DNA from: Cytobacillus oceanisediminis 2691
GTDB taxonomy: Bacteria > Bacillota > Bacilli > Bacillales > Cytobacillaceae
Direction of reading: 5' to 3'
DNA length: 64,000 nucleotides
Assembly (NCBI RefSeq): GCF_007678455.1
Contig: NZ_VEEP01000006.1
Span: 186,001 to 250,000, forward strand
The notes under the pieces: generated by a model
What the model saw: only the letters and a program-made list of their open reading frames with translations
The model's database searches: none
Told to the model about the DNA's origin: nothing
Translations under genes and position numbers: made by a program
In this document: one piece after another, positions 18,591 to 28,407 of the stretch
Numbering within the stretch: position 1 is the stretch's first letter
How the letters are laid out: the number at the start of each line of letters is the position of its first letter

Positions 18591-18755
18591 CTACATTTTC
18601 ATCCTAAGTGAAATTGCTTGTTGCCCATGGTAACTGGCTTTTTGTTTTAAATGGGCTCTTAGCTTATCACACACCGCATCCTGCATCAATGCTTCATTAT
18701 ATTGCTGTAAAAACAAATGAATTTTGCATTTCAACCTTACAAGTGATTTCAACAC
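18591..18755 (-). CDS. Small hypothetical protein, about 54 residues
   Basis: On the minus strand AAGGAGG is followed after five bases by GTG (18755) and after eight by TTG (18752), giving a 53-54 residue product with KSLVRLKCKIHLFLQQYNEA and QDAVCDKLRAHLKQKAS. It is Lys/Arg/Gln-rich, helical and has two Cys. A longer in-frame extension upstream to 18824 has no site of its own. No family is recognised; it is not a Spo0E-type peptide because the SQELD motif is absent. The strong ribosome binding site is the reason for listing it. The 18825-19030 stretch beside it holds nothing I can identify. Confidence 0.5.
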   Translation of the reverse strand: MLKSLVRLKCKIHLFLQQYNEALMQDAVCDKLRAHLKQKASYHGQQAISLRMKM

Positions 18756-19031
18756 ATATTCCTCCTTAAAATACATAAATCGCAGGAGACGAAGTCGTAT
18801 TCGGAAACTGGCTGACATGATCACATTATAGTGAAGTTAGTCCCTGTAGCTTTGCGTCACCATTTTTCAATGGTTTTGCCATTATCGTACGATTTATGTG
18901 TATGTATCTAAAGTACCGAACTCCATCATATTTGTTAAGGGACTTTAGACCTATTAACTGTTTTTTATATTGGAAAATACTTCGAATTTATACCCTTTTT
19001 CTATATTTATTAAACATTTTCATCTAAAAAA

Positions 19032-19063
19032 TGAGTGTCCGAAAAATAATTACTGGACACTCA
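19032..19063 (-). terminator. Terminator of the SH3/glucosaminidase gene
   Basis: Nine-base perfect arms TGAGTGTCC / GGACACTCA. On the minus strand the stem is followed by TTTTTT. It lies 16 bp past the stop at 19079. Confidence 0.85.
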
Positions 19064-19078
19064 CATTCTATCTATTTC

Positions 19079-21538
19079 TTATTTTAATTCCAGAATGACA
19101 TACTGGGCACTAACCCAGCCCGTTCTCCCATCAGCAAGCTTGACATTGTACCAAGACTTCGTACCATCCATAATAACATTGCCAGCAGAATCTACAGAAA
19201 GGGGAATAAAATCATTCAGCTTCAATGCTGCTATTGGAGCCTGAGCAGTGGAAGCAATCGGCCGTACATTTAACGAAGACGCTGTCACTCTGCCCAGATT
19301 CTTAACTGTGATGAACTCTTTATAGCGATCGAACTTAATATCATTTGTCCAATAATCTCTATTATCGACTGAGAGTTTTACCCAATAATCGTTATGCTTC
19401 TCAAGTATGGTGAACAATTGGTCTTTTTTCAAAGTTTGAGATGCAACGGTACTTCCCTTTTGATTTACAAGCTTTATATCCTGTTTGGCCACTGCCGAAA
19501 TACCTGATGGAAAACCATCCTTCCCTTCAGGTCTGGATGGATATGAAAACAAGTTCGAATTGGCAGCGATATTATATTCAGCATTATTATAAGGGTAAAT
19601 CTTCTGCATATGGGCTGCTATCTTTTGCCCCCATTTGACATCGCTGGCATAATAGAAATTCATCCCTGCGCTATTCGAATCCAATCTGCTATTGTCTGAA
19701 ACTGTTCTGGTACTATAGCCCAAATAGGCACCTTTATACTTCCAGCTTGCCGGATTAAGATAGGTAGACACCAATTCCTGTGCAATATAATCAATATTTT
19801 GTTCAATTGAAGCAAAGCGGACCGCACCTATATAAGGAGCAGCATCAAATGCTCCAAATCCAAACAGATTATATTTCCCTAAGGAAATATTCGAAGTGCC
19901 AAATGCACTCTCATGGACGGCGTGGGCTGCCAGATATAAAGAATTGATGCCATATTTGTTCCCCGCATCTATGAAAGCTTGTCCTTTCCCTTTTAATACG
20001 CTGATCCTGCCTGAACTCAAATTGTTATCGATATACTGGTTAATCTGTGCAGCCGTGACCCTGGAGGGCTTTCGCAGATCAATAAATTGATAACCTTCCC
20101 GATGAAGCGGATCTCCAGTCACAACCTCCTTTATGTATCCTCCCGAAACGTATCCGGTTCTTCCGTTAAATACAGTCTTGAACCATCCATTGGATACTGT
20201 ATGAGTAGGATTGATCAGCGACCCATAAGGCAGTACTGCCAGAATTTCAGAATCAGTCGCAGCTGTTTTTCTCAGGTTTAAATTAGCTGCAGTTACATAG
20301 GTTTTTCCAGAAATAGCTGTTTCTGACACCTCCAGCTGCTGTTCTGGCTCTTGTGATGGGCTTGCTGTCACTGGCACCACTGGATCCTGGATCTGAGGTG
20401 CAGGAGATATCGGTTCTTGTTCCACCGGCGCCTGCTCGACTGGCACCTGAGGAACAGGGACCTGCTGGACTGGCGCAGGCTTGGTAGCCGGCGGCGTATA
20501 GCTTGTCATTTCTCCACCAAAAACATACCCGGATTTTCCCGCAAAACTGAAACTATACCAGTTTCCAACACTATACTTGGAACTCACTATGGTATTTTTC
20601 GGGATTTTCACCAGTTTCGTATATATATTTCCATAAGATGAATACAAATAAGTATCCTTGTTGGTGGTAAAGTTCATTTGGCTGAAGGATTTTCCACTTT
20701 GAGCAGTCACTTCAGTCAATTGCACATAAACCGGTTTCCCATTATATACGACTTTTAACCATGTTTCCCCCGCACTATTAATAACCTTTTGAGTTGCCTG
20801 AAACCCATTATCCTTGCTTACTTTTAAAATAGCATTCTTCTTTTTGTCCGGGGATGCGTAAAGTTGAGCTTCTTTTTTCGTCAGATAAGTACCGTTTATA
20901 TTGGAGTATTGGTAATACTCCTTAAGATAACCCGCACTCACCCAGCCTGTAGCTGAAGTGATTTTTTTGTTCACTGTGTAGGTATAGGAAACCTTGACCC
21001 ATTCTCCGTTTCTTTCAGAAGATGAAACAACCGTGCCTTTTGGAATCGTTTTAATGATACCGTTTTTGGTACTTGGTCCTGAGCGTAAATTCAAGTTAGC
21101 AGTGGTTTGATACTTGATTACAGGAGTATTCGCTTTATTGGCACTGACATTTTGTTTTTTATCCGGTTGTGTGCTTTTAGGCGAAGCTGTGATTGGTTTA
21201 GCTGCTTCAGCATAAACCCTCATAATATAAGAACCTGCTACCCACCCAGTCCGTGAAACCTTTTTTCCTTTTTCAGCATAAGAATAGGTTACCTTGTACC
21301 AATCCCCAGAGCGCGATACAGCAGTAATCTGCTTGCCTTTTGGAATGGTCATCATGATTTTGTACTTTGTTCCCGCCCCTGTCCTCATGTTTAAATTAGC
21401 AGTAGTTTGATAAACCGAATTGCTAAGAATAACCGGTGATGCTGCTTCCCCGTAATTAATAAAAGGTGCACCAGGCAGTGACGTACTGCCGGCTAAAAGA
21501 GCTGCAGACATAAATAATACTCTGCCATATTGCTTCAT
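19079..21538 (-). CDS. Secreted multi-SH3 endo-beta-N-acetylglucosaminidase (autolysin)
   Basis: 819 residues from ATG at 21538 (GGAAGTG upstream, then MKQYGRVLFMSAALLAG, a signal peptide to about residue 33). Bacterial SH3 domains with ANLNMRTG/ANLNLRSG/ANLNLRKT starts lie at about 45-110, 140-210 and 410-480, with a further SH3-like unit between, a Pro/Glu/Val-rich linker at about 355-400 (repeated PVPQVPVEQAP), a glucosaminidase domain (PF01832, GH73) at about 495-665 with the catalytic Glu543 in AVHESAFGTS, and two more SH3-like units to the end. It should cleave the GlcNAc-MurNAc glycan strand, like LytG/LytD. SH3 repeats bind peptidoglycan. Monocistronic. Confidence 0.93.
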   Translation of the reverse strand: MKQYGRVLFMSAALLAGSTSLPGAPFINYGEAASPVILSNSVYQTTANLNMRTGAGTKYKIMMTIPKGKQITAVSRSGDWYKVTYSYAEKGKKVSRTGWVAGSYIMRVYAEAAKPITASPKSTQPDKKQNVSANKANTPVIKYQTTANLNLRSGPSTKNGIIKTIPKGTVVSSSERNGEWVKVSYTYTVNKKITSATGWVSAGYLKEYYQYSNINGTYLTKKEAQLYASPDKKKNAILKVSKDNGFQATQKVINSAGETWLKVVYNGKPVYVQLTEVTAQSGKSFSQMNFTTNKDTYLYSSYGNIYTKLVKIPKNTIVSSKYSVGNWYSFSFAGKSGYVFGGEMTSYTPPATKPAPVQQVPVPQVPVEQAPVEQEPISPAPQIQDPVVPVTASPSQEPEQQLEVSETAISGKTYVTAANLNLRKTAATDSEILAVLPYGSLINPTHTVSNGWFKTVFNGRTGYVSGGYIKEVVTGDPLHREGYQFIDLRKPSRVTAAQINQYIDNNLSSGRISVLKGKGQAFIDAGNKYGINSLYLAAHAVHESAFGTSNISLGKYNLFGFGAFDAAPYIGAVRFASIEQNIDYIAQELVSTYLNPASWKYKGAYLGYSTRTVSDNSRLDSNSAGMNFYYASDVKWGQKIAAHMQKIYPYNNAEYNIAANSNLFSYPSRPEGKDGFPSGISAVAKQDIKLVNQKGSTVASQTLKKDQLFTILEKHNDYWVKLSVDNRDYWTNDIKFDRYKEFITVKNLGRVTASSLNVRPIASTAQAPIAALKLNDFIPLSVDSAGNVIMDGTKSWYNVKLADGRTGWVSAQYVILELK

Positions 21539-21703
21539 ATATTCACTTCCACTCATTTATTTTCTTCAGACCAGAGTGACTATCAGTAAAAAGTGTTACT
21601 AATTTATTTATCGGTAAAAAGAAGGCTTTTTGTAGACTTCCAGTTTTATAGGTTTTAAAAAAATTTCTTCAGCCCTAAAGAACAGCTATGACTGCATAAA
21701 AAT

Positions 21704-21733
21704 AGGCCGGAACCCTTTTCAAGGATCCGGCCT
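21704..21733 (-). terminator. Terminator of the xpaC-telA operon
   Basis: Arms AGGCCGG(AACCC) / (GGAT)CCGGCCT with a short loop. On the minus strand TATTTTTATG follows. It lies six bases past the telA-like stop. Confidence 0.8.
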
Positions 21734-21738
21734 TGCTA

Positions 21739-22917
21739 TTATTTATCTTTAATTTCCAACAACTTTACCCTCAGTTCATTTTCCATCGTCGCAAGGTCCA
21801 GCTCTGCCTGGCGTCTCTTCGTCCGCCCTTCCTCCTGAATCCTCAATGTTTCTTCCAATGTGGTGATCAGGTTTTCCTGGGTTTTTTTCAATGTTTCGAT
21901 ATCGACAAGGCCGCGTTCGTTTTCTTTCGCGGTTTCAATTGTATTTGTTTTAAGCATTTCTGCGTTTTTCAGCAGGAGTTCGTTTGTCGTCTTGGATACT
22001 TGTTTCTGAGCCTCCACCGCGTGCCGCTGCCTGATCAGTGTCAGAGCGATGGCAACCTGGTTTTTCCAGAGTGGAATGGCTGTCACAATCGATGACTGGA
22101 TTTTTTCGACCAGTGCCTGGTTCGTGTTTTGGATCAGGCGGATTTGCGGCGCACTCTGGATTGTGATTTCCCTGCTTAGCTTCAGGTCATAAAGGCGTTT
22201 ATCCAGACGGTCGGCAAACTGGATCATATCGTTGACTTCCTGGAATTTCATCTGGTCCTGGGAAGCTTCTGCTTCTCTCTTTAACTGAGGGATCGTCTTT
22301 TCATGGAGCTCCTCAAGCTTCAGTTCCCCCGCAGCAATGTAAATGTTCAAGGCATTAAAATATTCTTTATTTGTTTCATATAGTTTCTCGAGCATCCCGA
22401 TGTCAGATAGAAGCACATTTTTGCTTCGGTCGAGTTTCACGCTGATCCGGTCGATTTGCGCACCCGTCTTCTGATACTTTGAAAGGATCTCCTGGACAGA
22501 ACCCGAAAGCTTGCCAAACATTCGTGAAAAGAAAGAGGGCTTTTCAGTACTAAGTTCATCTGGGTTCATATTATTGAGATGCTTCATCAAATCATTGATG
22601 ACCTCTCCCACTTCGCCGACATCCTTTTTCTGGACATGCTCGAGCATCGCATGCGAAAAAGTCAGGAGCTTTCCTTGTGCCTGTGTACCATATAGAATCA
22701 TCGCCTGGTGGTTTTTCGGGTCAATCTGCTCCGCCAATTGGAAAGCTCTCTGGCGATTTTCCTCCGGAATGACATCTATCAGCTTAACCGGTTTGCTTTC
22801 CTGGTGCTGCGGGCTACGCTCCAGCTGCAATTCAGGTGAATCGCCAAAAGGGTTTGTTAAAATATCATCCATGATATTGCCGGTATTTTTTAATAGGTCA
22901 GGGTTTTTGTCTGCCAT
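21739..22917 (-). CDS. telA: TelA-family (toxic anion resistance) protein
   Basis: 392 residues, PF05816, the TelA/YceH/KlaA family. The protein is almost entirely helical with long charged amphipathic segments, and contains [19 protein letters not shown] and the family-typical QTQLALIRQ-like block close to it, followed by [20 protein letters not shown]. The family is associated with tellurite and cell-envelope stress and with resistance to some antimicrobials, but its biochemical role is not established. Its ATG overlaps the stop of the upstream XpaC-like gene (TAATG), so the two are translationally coupled, the arrangement seen widely in Firmicutes. Confidence 0.92.
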   Translation of the reverse strand: MADKNPDLLKNTGNIMDDILTNPFGDSPELQLERSPQHQESKPVKLIDVIPEENRQRAFQLAEQIDPKNHQAMILYGTQAQGKLLTFSHAMLEHVQKKDVGEVGEVINDLMKHLNNMNPDELSTEKPSFFSRMFGKLSGSVQEILSKYQKTGAQIDRISVKLDRSKNVLLSDIGMLEKLYETNKEYFNALNIYIAAGELKLEELHEKTIPQLKREAEASQDQMKFQEVNDMIQFADRLDKRLYDLKLSREITIQSAPQIRLIQNTNQALVEKIQSSIVTAIPLWKNQVAIALTLIRQRHAVEAQKQVSKTTNELLLKNAEMLKTNTIETAKENERGLVDIETLKKTQENLITTLEETLRIQEEGRTKRRQAELDLATMENELRVKLLEIKDK

Positions 22918-23567
22918 TATTTCAACCTCCTGGTCTCATCAGGAATTTCATTTAGCTTCTTGATTGAATGCTTTGCTACGTCAATTTCAAAATTCAAATG
23001 ATCAATATCGTCAGCCAGCATATAACTCAAATCTTTCTCAACGATCTTGTTAAGTTCTTTTAATGTATCCTGAGTATCATATAAGGATCGCTCAAGCTCA
23101 CGGTTTTTGCCCGGCTGCGAAGAAAGAAAAGCATACTTTTCACTCAGTTCCATAATCGAATCCAAATGTGAAAAATAAAACTGTTCTGCCTTGAAAAATC
23201 TTCTCGGCTCCCGGTTGCTTAGCCTTTGGATGTTTTTTACCATACGCAAAAGCTCCATTCTTATTTTCAGTGAACGGATATGCCGGATCGAAAAGAGCGA
23301 CTTCTGGATTCTCTTTATCTTCACATTAGCTTCTTTAAGATTTCTCTGTATATATTTGTATTCCTTCATCGTGAGTCTGTTTTTTTCAAGAATTCGTTTT
23401 TGATAATAATACCCGACTCCGAAAAACATAACACCGCCGCCAATCACCCCATAAAGCGAGGACATCCAGAATGTCTGGCCAAATCCAGCATAAGTCAGCA
23501 GCCACATGAATGCCGAAAACGGAATTGCGGCACCGGTTTGTATGAAACGTAAAAGGAATTTATTCAT
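22917..23567 (-). CDS. xpaC: XpaC-family (5-bromo-4-chloroindolyl phosphate hydrolysis) protein
   Basis: 216 residues from ATG at 23567, chosen for the CAGGAGT site; 21 upstream in-frame residues are unsupported. Two hydrophobic segments near the N-terminus (about 8-26 and 30-50, with a [13 protein letters not shown] stretch) are followed by a Lys/Arg-rich helical cytoplasmic region with repeated heptads, matching PF10112. XpaC was named for a phosphatase-like phenotype, but no active-site motif is visible and the true function is unclear. It always tends to sit beside TelA, as here, suggesting that the two proteins act together at the membrane. Confidence 0.88.
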   Translation of the reverse strand: MNKFLLRFIQTGAAIPFSAFMWLLTYAGFGQTFWMSSLYGVIGGGVMFFGVGYYYQKRILEKNRLTMKEYKYIQRNLKEANVKIKRIQKSLFSIRHIRSLKIRMELLRMVKNIQRLSNREPRRFFKAEQFYFSHLDSIMELSEKYAFLSSQPGKNRELERSLYDTQDTLKELNKIVEKDLSYMLADDIDHLNFEIDVAKHSIKKLNEIPDETRRLK

Positions 23568-23781
23568 TAATATCGACTCCTGTTTTTGAATCTTCCTATT
23601 TATACGAATAGGAGACGCAGAATGTTTCATTCGCTGTAAATAAATGTTTTCTTACTTATACAATACTTCAAAGCACGCTATTTTTCTACAGACTCGGTCT
23701 GTAATGACTTCTAGGTCCTGGGACTGAGTTGATTGGATATTTTCACGGTTTAGAGCAATAAATGCACGCTCAAAGTTCGTA

Positions 23782-23831
23782 ATTGCACCGTCATCCTCTA
23801 TGATTGCACCATTTAGATCAATAATTGCACC
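23782..23831. repeat. Three-copy 21-bp tandem repeat (ATTGCACC core)
   Basis: ATTGCACC occurs at 23782, 23803 and 23824, exactly 21 bp apart. On the minus strand the period gives a seven-residue repeat (GAIIDLN, GAIIEDD, GAITNFE), which continues as a degenerate frame. There is no ribosome binding site and nothing recognisable as a gene in 23568-24040, so I treat it as an intergenic tandem repeat or a remnant of a repeat-rich coding sequence. Confidence 0.5.
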
Positions 23832-24052
23832 AAAAAAAGATAATGGCACTTTCATTCAAATTATGAAATTTTCCCTCACCTTTCTTCTGCCTTCTTCTCC
23901 CATCGACAAAAGAGAAGGAAAGAGAAGGACAAGCTTGTAGAAACAACTGGTAATTTGTAGAAATTTTTGTTGTTTGATTTTTTAAAAAAGGCGGTATATA
24001 AGGATTAAAGAAGAAAAAGTAAAAAAATTCAAATGATAAGGAGTGTTTTTAC

Positions 24053-24160
24053 ATGAGAGTAAAAGCAGGCAGCTGGAGCATGTTGAGCCCGGAGGAAAAA
24101 TTATTGTTATTAACAGTCGTCAGTAATCAATCTAAAAAGCAAAAAATTAATGAGAAATAA
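24053..24160 (+). CDS. Small hypothetical peptide, 35 residues
   Basis: ATG at 24053 with GATAAGGAG eleven bases upstream. Product MRVKAGSWSMLSPEEKLLLL followed by a polar tail ending KQKINEK. It is amphipathic with a central Leu-rich helix. Short peptides of this SPEEK-LLLL kind are commonly annotated as hypothetical in Bacillaceae, but I cannot assign a family. It is followed by about 300 bp containing only the control region of the NlpC/P60 gene. Confidence 0.5.
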   Translation: MRVKAGSWSMLSPEEKLLLLTVVSNQSKKQKINEK

Positions 24161-24383
24161 AAAACGGAGTGAATTTAGCTGTAATGGATATAAAAGCAGT
24201 GATAGAGGAAGACTGTTATAATAGAAATCTTAAATTACAAATATAGCAGTCTTTCATAGTATTTTTCCTAATTTCTATTGTCCACACACCCCCCCTCATC
24301 CCACATAATTGAAATCTCCGAGGCACATATGACAATTTATCTGCTCGTTTCGTCACCCAAATCTGGCAGCTTTTGTCGTAAAT

Positions 24384-24400
24384 TGTAATATAAATGTAAT
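24384..24400 (+). promoter_or_regulatory. WalR (YycF) box upstream of the NlpC/P60 gene
   Basis: TGTAAT-ATAAA-TGTAAT is an exact match to the published WalR consensus of two TGT(A/T)A(A/T/C) hexamers five bases apart. It lies 73 bp before the start of a wall hydrolase gene, the typical WalKR target class. The rest of 24161-24473 has no gene. Binding is inferred. Confidence 0.65.
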
Positions 24401-24473
24401 TATTCCGTTATTTGTTTGTAACCCCTTTCGCTATATACTAGGTTTAACTTTTAACTAACGGGGGTAAAACTAC

Positions 24474-25160
24474 TTGTTTAAGAGAATTCTAGCATCTTTA
24501 TTGCTCATCACCTTAGTAGCCACTGTCGCACCGTCTTTTGATAAAGCCTCTGCCTCTGGAACCACTTATTATGTAAAAGTTAATTCTGGAACATTAAATA
24601 TGCGAAACAAACCTTCCACTTCCGGAAAAATTGTTACCAAACTTTCTAAGAATCAGCTTGTAACTGTTTCTTCCCAGTCAAAAGGCTGGGCGAAGGTATC
24701 AGCAAAAGGGAAGGCGGGTTATGTAAGCTCAAAATACATAGCACCTAAAGCTCCTGCTAAAAAGGCTTCAGCTGCAAAAACGACAGCAGCCAAACCAGCC
24801 AATTATAAAGCTAAAGCAATCTCGACTGCCAAAAGTAATATGGGAGTTAAGTATAAATGGGGCGGAAATAATCCAAATGGATTTGACTGCTCAGGATTAG
24901 TGACCTACTCTTTCGCAAAAGCCGGAAAGAAGCTGCCTCGAACTGCTGCAGAAATGTATAACGTCGGCACAAAAGTTTCTTCCTACCAGCCTGGTGATCT
25001 ATTATTCTACGCAACCAGCGGCGGCAAAAAAGTAACACATGTTGCGATTTATATTGGGAATGGACAAATGATCCACTCTGCAACTTCAAAGGGTGTATCT
25101 GTTGCAAGCATGAACAATCCATATTGGAAGCCAAGACTTGTTGGCGCCAAAAGATTATAA
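24474..25160 (+). CDS. SH3-NlpC/P60 peptidoglycan endopeptidase
   Basis: 228 residues from a TTG at 24474, behind a GGGGG site eight bases upstream. Signal peptide about 1-28 (cleavage near ASAS), one SH3 domain about 31-90 (SGTLNMRNKPSTSGKIV), an Ala/Lys-rich linker about 91-110, then an NlpC/P60 domain (111-228). The catalytic triad is visible: Cys139 in GFDCSGLV, His189 in VTHVAIYIG, and His201 in MIHSA. Such enzymes (CwlO/LytE/LytF/YvcE type) cut the D-Glu-meso-DAP bond in stem peptides. The SH3 unit replaces LysM. A WalR box upstream fits control by WalKR. A terminator follows directly. Confidence 0.95.
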   Translation: MFKRILASLLLITLVATVAPSFDKASASGTTYYVKVNSGTLNMRNKPSTSGKIVTKLSKNQLVTVSSQSKGWAKVSAKGKAGYVSSKYIAPKAPAKKASAAKTTAAKPANYKAKAISTAKSNMGVKYKWGGNNPNGFDCSGLVTYSFAKAGKKLPRTAAEMYNVGTKVSSYQPGDLLFYATSGGKKVTHVAIYIGNGQMIHSATSKGVSVASMNNPYWKPRLVGAKRL

Positions 25161-25163
25161 AGA

Positions 25164-25190
25164 AAAAGTGGCTATCGAGCCACTTTTTTT
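25164..25190 (+). terminator. Terminator of the NlpC/P60 gene
   Basis: AAAAAGTGGCT-ATCG-AGCCACTTTTTTT, a strong stem with a four-base loop, starting four bases after the stop. Confidence 0.92.
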
Positions 25191-25195
25191 GTTTC

Positions 25196-25285
25196 TCATG
25201 CATTCGAGCGTTTGATCCAGCCGCCGAAATGCATGGCTATGAAGGCTACTTCATCTTTTTGCAAATGACCTCTTAAAGATGTAAA
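25196..25285 (-). pseudogene. C-terminal remnant of a PRD-containing antiterminator/activator
   Basis: A minus-strand frame between two stops reads HLQKDEVAFIAMHFGGWIKR then SNA and a stop. DEVAFIAMHFG closely resembles the end of a PTS regulation domain in BglG/LicR/MtlR-type regulators (consensus like DEI.YIALHFGA). Nothing else of such a gene is present. It overlaps the glpD remnant by 13 bp, and seems to be the far side of a deletion junction. Assignment rests on about 15 residues. Confidence 0.45.
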
Positions 25286-25446
25286 TTACTTTTTGGGTGC
25301 ATTTCAAGCACTGCAGTGTTGAGTCCTCCCGCCGTTGCATCCAAAGCGATTTCGGCTCCCGTAATGCCGCCGCCGATTACGAGTAAATCAAATTTATTAT
25401 TTTTCAAATTGGAGATAATATCATTTCGTTTTAGATTCGTGAACAT
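25273..25446 (-). pseudogene. glpD: Truncated glpD (glycerol-3-phosphate dehydrogenase) 5' end
   Basis: ATG at 25446 with AAGGAGG ten bases upstream starts a 57-residue frame containing KFDLLVIGGGITGAEIALDA, the FAD-binding N-terminus of GlpD (family: YDL.IIGGGITGAG.ALDA), then TAGGLNTAVLEM and an abrupt stop; normal GlpD has about 555 residues. The third glycine of GxGxxG-like GGGITGAG is Glu here, which would harm FAD binding. Position, downstream of glpK and behind its own leader terminator, is the usual glpD place. A functional copy must be elsewhere if glycerol is used aerobically. Confidence 0.85.
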
Positions 25447-25471
25447 GGTGTTTTCCTCCTTAAACAGGAAA

Positions 25472-25519
25472 AGAGACCGTGAAGTATTACCAAACTGACG
25501 GTAATGCTTCGCGGTCTCT
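25472..25519 (-). promoter_or_regulatory. glpD leader terminator (GlpP-type antitermination site)
   Basis: Twenty-base arms AGAGACCGTGAAGTATTACC / GGTAATGCTTCGCGGTCTCT with three mismatches and an eight-base loop; on the minus strand the stem is followed by TTTTCCTGTTT. It lies between glpK and the glpD start, the position of the GlpP-controlled terminator in Bacillus glpD leaders. It has outlived the gene it served. Confidence 0.75.
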
Positions 25520-25575
25520 CTAATCTCCTGCCGATTTATTAATTTGTAATCATTGTAGAAAATGCCACTTGAGAT

Positions 25576-27090
<1,515 letters not shown>

Positions 27091-27105
27091 TTAAACGCTT
27101 TCAAG
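27091..27105 (-). promoter_or_regulatory. Imperfect cre-like element between glpF and glpK
   Basis: TTGAAAGCGTTTAAG (minus strand) matches the CcpA consensus TGWAANCGNTNWCA with one or two mismatches. It sits just upstream of the glpK start. A weaker candidate than the perfect site upstream of glpF. Confidence 0.35.
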
Positions 27106-27116
27106 TTTATCGTTTT

Positions 27117-27941
27117 TTATGCGCCAACTTTAGATGTATCCAATTGCCCTTCTTGTTTTTTCCCTACTGTATAAGCTAATGCCAGTACTACTGCTACTAT
27201 ACCAACTACACTCCAAAAAGTCCCTGTGATTGCTCCCTTGAAAAGCACTTTATAAACGACTGCTCCAAGTGAACCTCCCAGTAGCGGGCCAACAACCGGA
27301 ATCCAAGAATAGCCCCAGTTCGATCCTCCCTTGCCTGGAATCGGCAGCACAAAGTGGGCAATACGCGGGCCGAGATCACGTGCCGGGTTAATCGCATATC
27401 CTGTTGTACCGCCAAGAGACATTCCAATTACAACAATCAATAATCCAACTGCAATAGGGTTCAACCCTTCAGTAAACTTGTTTGCTCCGATAAATAATAA
27501 TCCTAAAACAAGAATAAAAGTGCCGAAAATCTCACTGAATAGATTTGAAAAAGTGTTTGGAATTGCCGGGCCTGTAGAAAAAACGCCCAATTTTACACCA
27601 GGGTCATCGGTTGCCTTCCAATGTGGAAGATAATGCAGGAACACTAGTGTCGCCCCGATGATCGCCCCAATCATCTGGGCCAGCATATAGCCTGGTACAT
27701 CTGCCCATGGAAATGAGCCATCAATCGCAAGCGCCAGAGTAACCGCAGGGTTAAGATGTGCCCCGCTTATCGATCCTACCGCAAAAACTCCCATTGTAAC
27801 CGCAAGTCCCCACGCTATCGTAATGACAATCCAGCCGGCGTCCTTCGCATAAGAATTTTTCAACGATGAGCCAGCACCAATCCCCGCACCGAAGACAATC
27901 AAAATCATCGTGCCAACTACCTCTCCCATAAATGGTGACAT
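27117..27941 (-). CDS. glpF: Glycerol uptake facilitator (aquaglyceroporin)
   Basis: 274 residues, MIP family with six membrane helices and two NPA half-helices: SGAHLNPAVTLALA (about residue 63) and GYAINPARDLGPR (about 187). The Asp directly after the second NPAR (NPARDLGPR) is characteristic of glycerol-conducting members. It equilibrates glycerol across the membrane, with GlpK trapping it. It is first in the glpFK unit behind a promoter with an overlapping cre and a leader terminator at 28002-28059, so expression should need GlpP antitermination and be repressed by CcpA. Confidence 0.96.
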   Translation of the reverse strand: MSPFMGEVVGTMILIVFGAGIGAGSSLKNSYAKDAGWIVITIAWGLAVTMGVFAVGSISGAHLNPAVTLALAIDGSFPWADVPGYMLAQMIGAIIGATLVFLHYLPHWKATDDPGVKLGVFSTGPAIPNTFSNLFSEIFGTFILVLGLLFIGANKFTEGLNPIAVGLLIVVIGMSLGGTTGYAINPARDLGPRIAHFVLPIPGKGGSNWGYSWIPVVGPLLGGSLGAVVYKVLFKGAITGTFWSVVGIVAVVLALAYTVGKKQEGQLDTSKVGA

Positions 27942-28001
27942 ACACAGTTCCCCTTTCGTGTGTCCTTGTTAATGTGTATACAGCCAAGAAGAAACAAAAA
28001 A

Positions 28002-28059
28002 GGGAGATCCACAAACAGCATGCCTAAAAAAAACCTAGGCATTTCTGTGTGAATCTCCC
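28002..28059 (-). promoter_or_regulatory. glpFK leader terminator (GlpP antitermination site)
   Basis: Long stem GGGAGAT.CACA.AG.ATGCCTA / TAGGCAT.CTGT.TGTG.ATCTCCC on the minus strand, ending in TTTTTTG. It lies between the glpF promoter and start. In Bacillus, GlpP with glycerol-3-phosphate prevents termination at such leaders. GGAGATT is shared with the glpD leader. Confidence 0.85.
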
Positions 28060-28091
28060 ATTCTCCGTCACATTCTTAACTTGTACCATGA

Positions 28092-28120
28092 AGTATACCG
28101 AATGTTGAAAACGCTGTCAA
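28092..28120 (-). promoter_or_regulatory. Sigma-A promoter of glpFK with overlapping perfect cre
   Basis: On the minus strand TTGACA (28115-28120) and TATACT (28092-28097) are separated by 17 bp. A perfect CcpA site, TGAAAACGCTGTCA on the plus strand (28106-28119), overlaps the -35 and spacer, so catabolite repression by promoter occlusion is expected. Confidence 0.88.
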
Positions 28121-28167
28121 CGACTTTTTCTCATTATTTTGATTTTTTTTAGTAACAGTGAAATTAT

Positions 28168-28392
28168 TCAAAATGCTTCCAACATGATTTTTTTGACGTT
28201 CGTAACCGTTTTTGCACCAGCTTCAAGTTCTATACTCCTGATAAACCCTCCTTCGAAAAGCTGGATATTCATCCTTTCATTCACTTCAGCAATAAGCTCG
28301 AGTACTACGCCCGGAAGGACTTCAATATGATCCGGCTTCGTCTTCTCAAGTGTATGGGAATCGAGAAGTAACACACGCTGGAACGCAATGAT
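28168..28392 (-). pseudogene. glpP: Truncated glpP (glycerol operon antiterminator) remnant
   Basis: The frame retains FQRVLLLDSHTLEK, KPDHIEVLPG and EGGFIR, matching the C-terminal half of GlpP (family: QRLFLLDS..MEK, KPDFIEVLPG, AGGLIR). The N-terminal half (about 100 residues) is absent, as are about eight residues after LEK and several after GGFIR. It lies just upstream of glpF, the usual glpP position. It is probably non-functional. If so, glpFK needs a second GlpP elsewhere or is uninducible. Confidence 0.8.
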
Positions 28393-28407
28393 AAAGTTAA
28401 ATAAAGA

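Noticed and set aside
24161-24473. c-di-AMP (ydaO-type) riboswitch upstream of the NlpC/P60 gene
   Set aside because: Such riboswitches often precede wall hydrolases, but I could not find the conserved GG..GGA..CC core or its helices. The WalR box explains the region better.
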